Shown: piece after piece, positions 63,187-64,000 of the stretch | Numbering within the stretch: the stretch's first letter is position 1 | How the letters are laid out: the number at the start of each line of letters is the position of its first letter | From: Floricoccus tropicus | Lineage (GTDB): Bacteria; Bacillota; Bacilli; Lactobacillales; Streptococcaceae | Assembly (NCBI RefSeq): GCF_001832905.1 | Contig: NZ_MKIR01000024.1 | Span: forward strand, 62,001-126,000 | Reading direction: 5' to 3' | DNA length: 64,000 bases | Made by a program: the position numbers and the translations under genes | Notes under the pieces: generated by a model | Told to the model about the DNA's origin: nothing | The model's database searches: none | The model's input: only the letters and a program-made list of their open reading frames with translations

Positions 63187-64000
63187 ATGGAAAAAAATAT
63201 TGAACGCATTTATGTCTGTACATCAAAAAATGCAAAACTATTCCGAATATATAGATTGCAGACAGGAGATGTAGAAAAGAGAAAAGTTCTTGAAGTTTTC
63301 AATACGGACTTGGAGAAAAAAATAGAGGATGAAAATAAAATTGAAAATTATAACGAAAATTCACTAATACAAGATATTCCTTACAAAATAAGTTTAGATT
63401 CTATAAAAGAAGATAGCTATTTAAAAGAATTTAAATTTAATATAGATAAAATTTTATCTAAAAATCCAGCTGATGATATAAGGATAATCCAATTCGAAAA
63501 AATTAAGAATAATAGTAAGAATAACGAAATAAAAAATTTCGAAGAAAATGAAGGTATAAAATTTTTAATAATAGAATTTTCTAACTCTTTAGTTTTTTTA
63601 GAAGTATCAACTAATTCAGTACTTAAAAAAAGATCTATCTTATCGGTGTCAATTACTTCAGATACTTTAGTTTTTGATGTTCCCAAAGGCATTCAAATAC
63701 CTACAGCAGTGACAGCAAGAATAGATAAAATTAGCAAAAATTTATTTGTTTATGATGTAAATAGATTTGAAAAGATGCTGACTCTAAATGAAAATGTAAA
63801 GGAAAAATCAAGACAAACTATCAACAAGTTTAAAAGTGGAGAGTATAAAATATCTGAAGAAAATTATATTTTCATAGGGTTAGACGATGAGTCAGTGGAA
63901 CAAAGCTTATTTATGAGTGCTCGAGCTGTTAGGAGACTTTCAAAATATTCAGGAGAAAAATCTGATCATTATAAAATTGAACAAATTAAGAAGGCTGTTG
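63187..64000 (+). CDS. kwaB: KwaB-like (DUF4868) effector, C terminus cut by window edge
   Basis: 271 residues visible without a stop; full-length family members are a little over 300. Begins MEKNIERIYVCTSKNAKLFR. The second half, VFDVPKGIQIPTAVTARIDKI then NLFVYDVNRFEKMLTLNE, has the look of DUF4868, the KwaB domain, which binds DNA and acts after KwaA senses infection. GAGGGAAAAG precedes the ATG. Highly AT-rich and Lys/Asn/Ile-rich, like the rest of the cluster. Confidence 0.65.
   Translation, partial: MEKNIERIYVCTSKNAKLFRIYRLQTGDVEKRKVLEVFNTDLEKKIEDENKIENYNENSLIQDIPYKISLDSIKEDSYLKEFKFNIDKILSKNPADDIRIIQFEKIKNNSKNNEIKNFEENEGIKFLIIEFSNSLVFLEVSTNSVLKKRSILSVSITSDTLVFDVPKGIQIPTAVTARIDKISKNLFVYDVNRFEKMLTLNENVKEKSRQTINKFKSGEYKISEENYIFIGLDDESVEQSLFMSARAVRRLSKYSGEKSDHYKIEQIKKAV

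Noticed and set aside
63417-63692. Minus-strand open frame of 91 codons
   Set aside because: It is the antisense of the KwaB-like gene; its hydrophobic look comes from AT-rich complement.

Overview
The window is chromosomal DNA from a low-GC, Gram-positive lactic acid bacterium. The family is most likely Streptococcaceae, something Lactococcus-like or close to it. The evidence is the gene content and order: hisS-aspS behind a T-box, an aminotransferase-recO pair, a complete dltXABCD operon, rplM-rpsI, purA with PurBox-like sites, a PTS and LacI-type sugar locus, and strongly AT-rich codon use. The genus is an inference; no rRNA is present.

Layout. 1-8.8 kb: hisS/aspS (minus strand), a TMEM175-like protein, rpmF-rpmG, a DUF3290/DUF421 membrane pair, an ArsR/DJ-1 pair, and an operon with a small-molecule-kinase-like protein and two duplicated metallophosphoesterases. 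9.2-12.8 kb: phosphonate-type ABC transporter (phnD-C-E-E). 13-19 kb, minus strand: flotillin/NfeD, acpP-plsX, a HAD phosphatase and an ABC-F ATPase. 19.1-24.2 kb: the dlt operon, starting with a 49-residue dltX, with an alpha/beta hydrolase appended. 24.3-29.7 kb: a YxeA-like protein, signal peptidase I, T-box-controlled trpS, a MATE exporter and a doubled HD protein. 30-44.4 kb: hemolysin III, recO and an aminotransferase, two tRNA-Glu, a probable 6S RNA, tRNA-Lys, two glycerophosphodiesterases (one with an MFS transporter), cardiolipin synthase, and a LacI/GH13/PTS locus.

44.6-54.5 kb is accessory in character. It holds an MFS exporter, two membrane-anchored HTH proteins, and a compact operon that combines a c-di-GMP phosphodiesterase (EAL), a membrane diguanylate cyclase (GGDEF), a GH8 glycanase and a PilZ-carrying cellulose-synthase-like glycosyltransferase. 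This reads as a self-contained c-di-GMP-controlled exopolysaccharide system. Two lysin genes follow, one CHAP and one glucosaminidase. They share an almost identical C-terminal domain, and each has an in-frame internal Shine-Dalgarno and ATG in front of that domain.

54.5-59.5 kb returns to housekeeping genes (dusB, hslO, purA, rplM, rpsI). From 59.6 kb to the right edge lies a very AT-rich defence cluster: a C5-cytosine methyltransferase, a probable cognate restriction endonuclease, and a probable Kiwa pair (KwaA membrane protein, then a KwaB/DUF4868 protein cut by the window edge).

Three intergenic elements (29.7, 33.8 and 58.1 kb) share terminal inverted repeats around an AAAATAG core. The largest contains three hairpin modules whose stems co-vary. 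They look like an undescribed family of structured interspersed repeats. No CRISPR array, rRNA or insertion sequence was seen.
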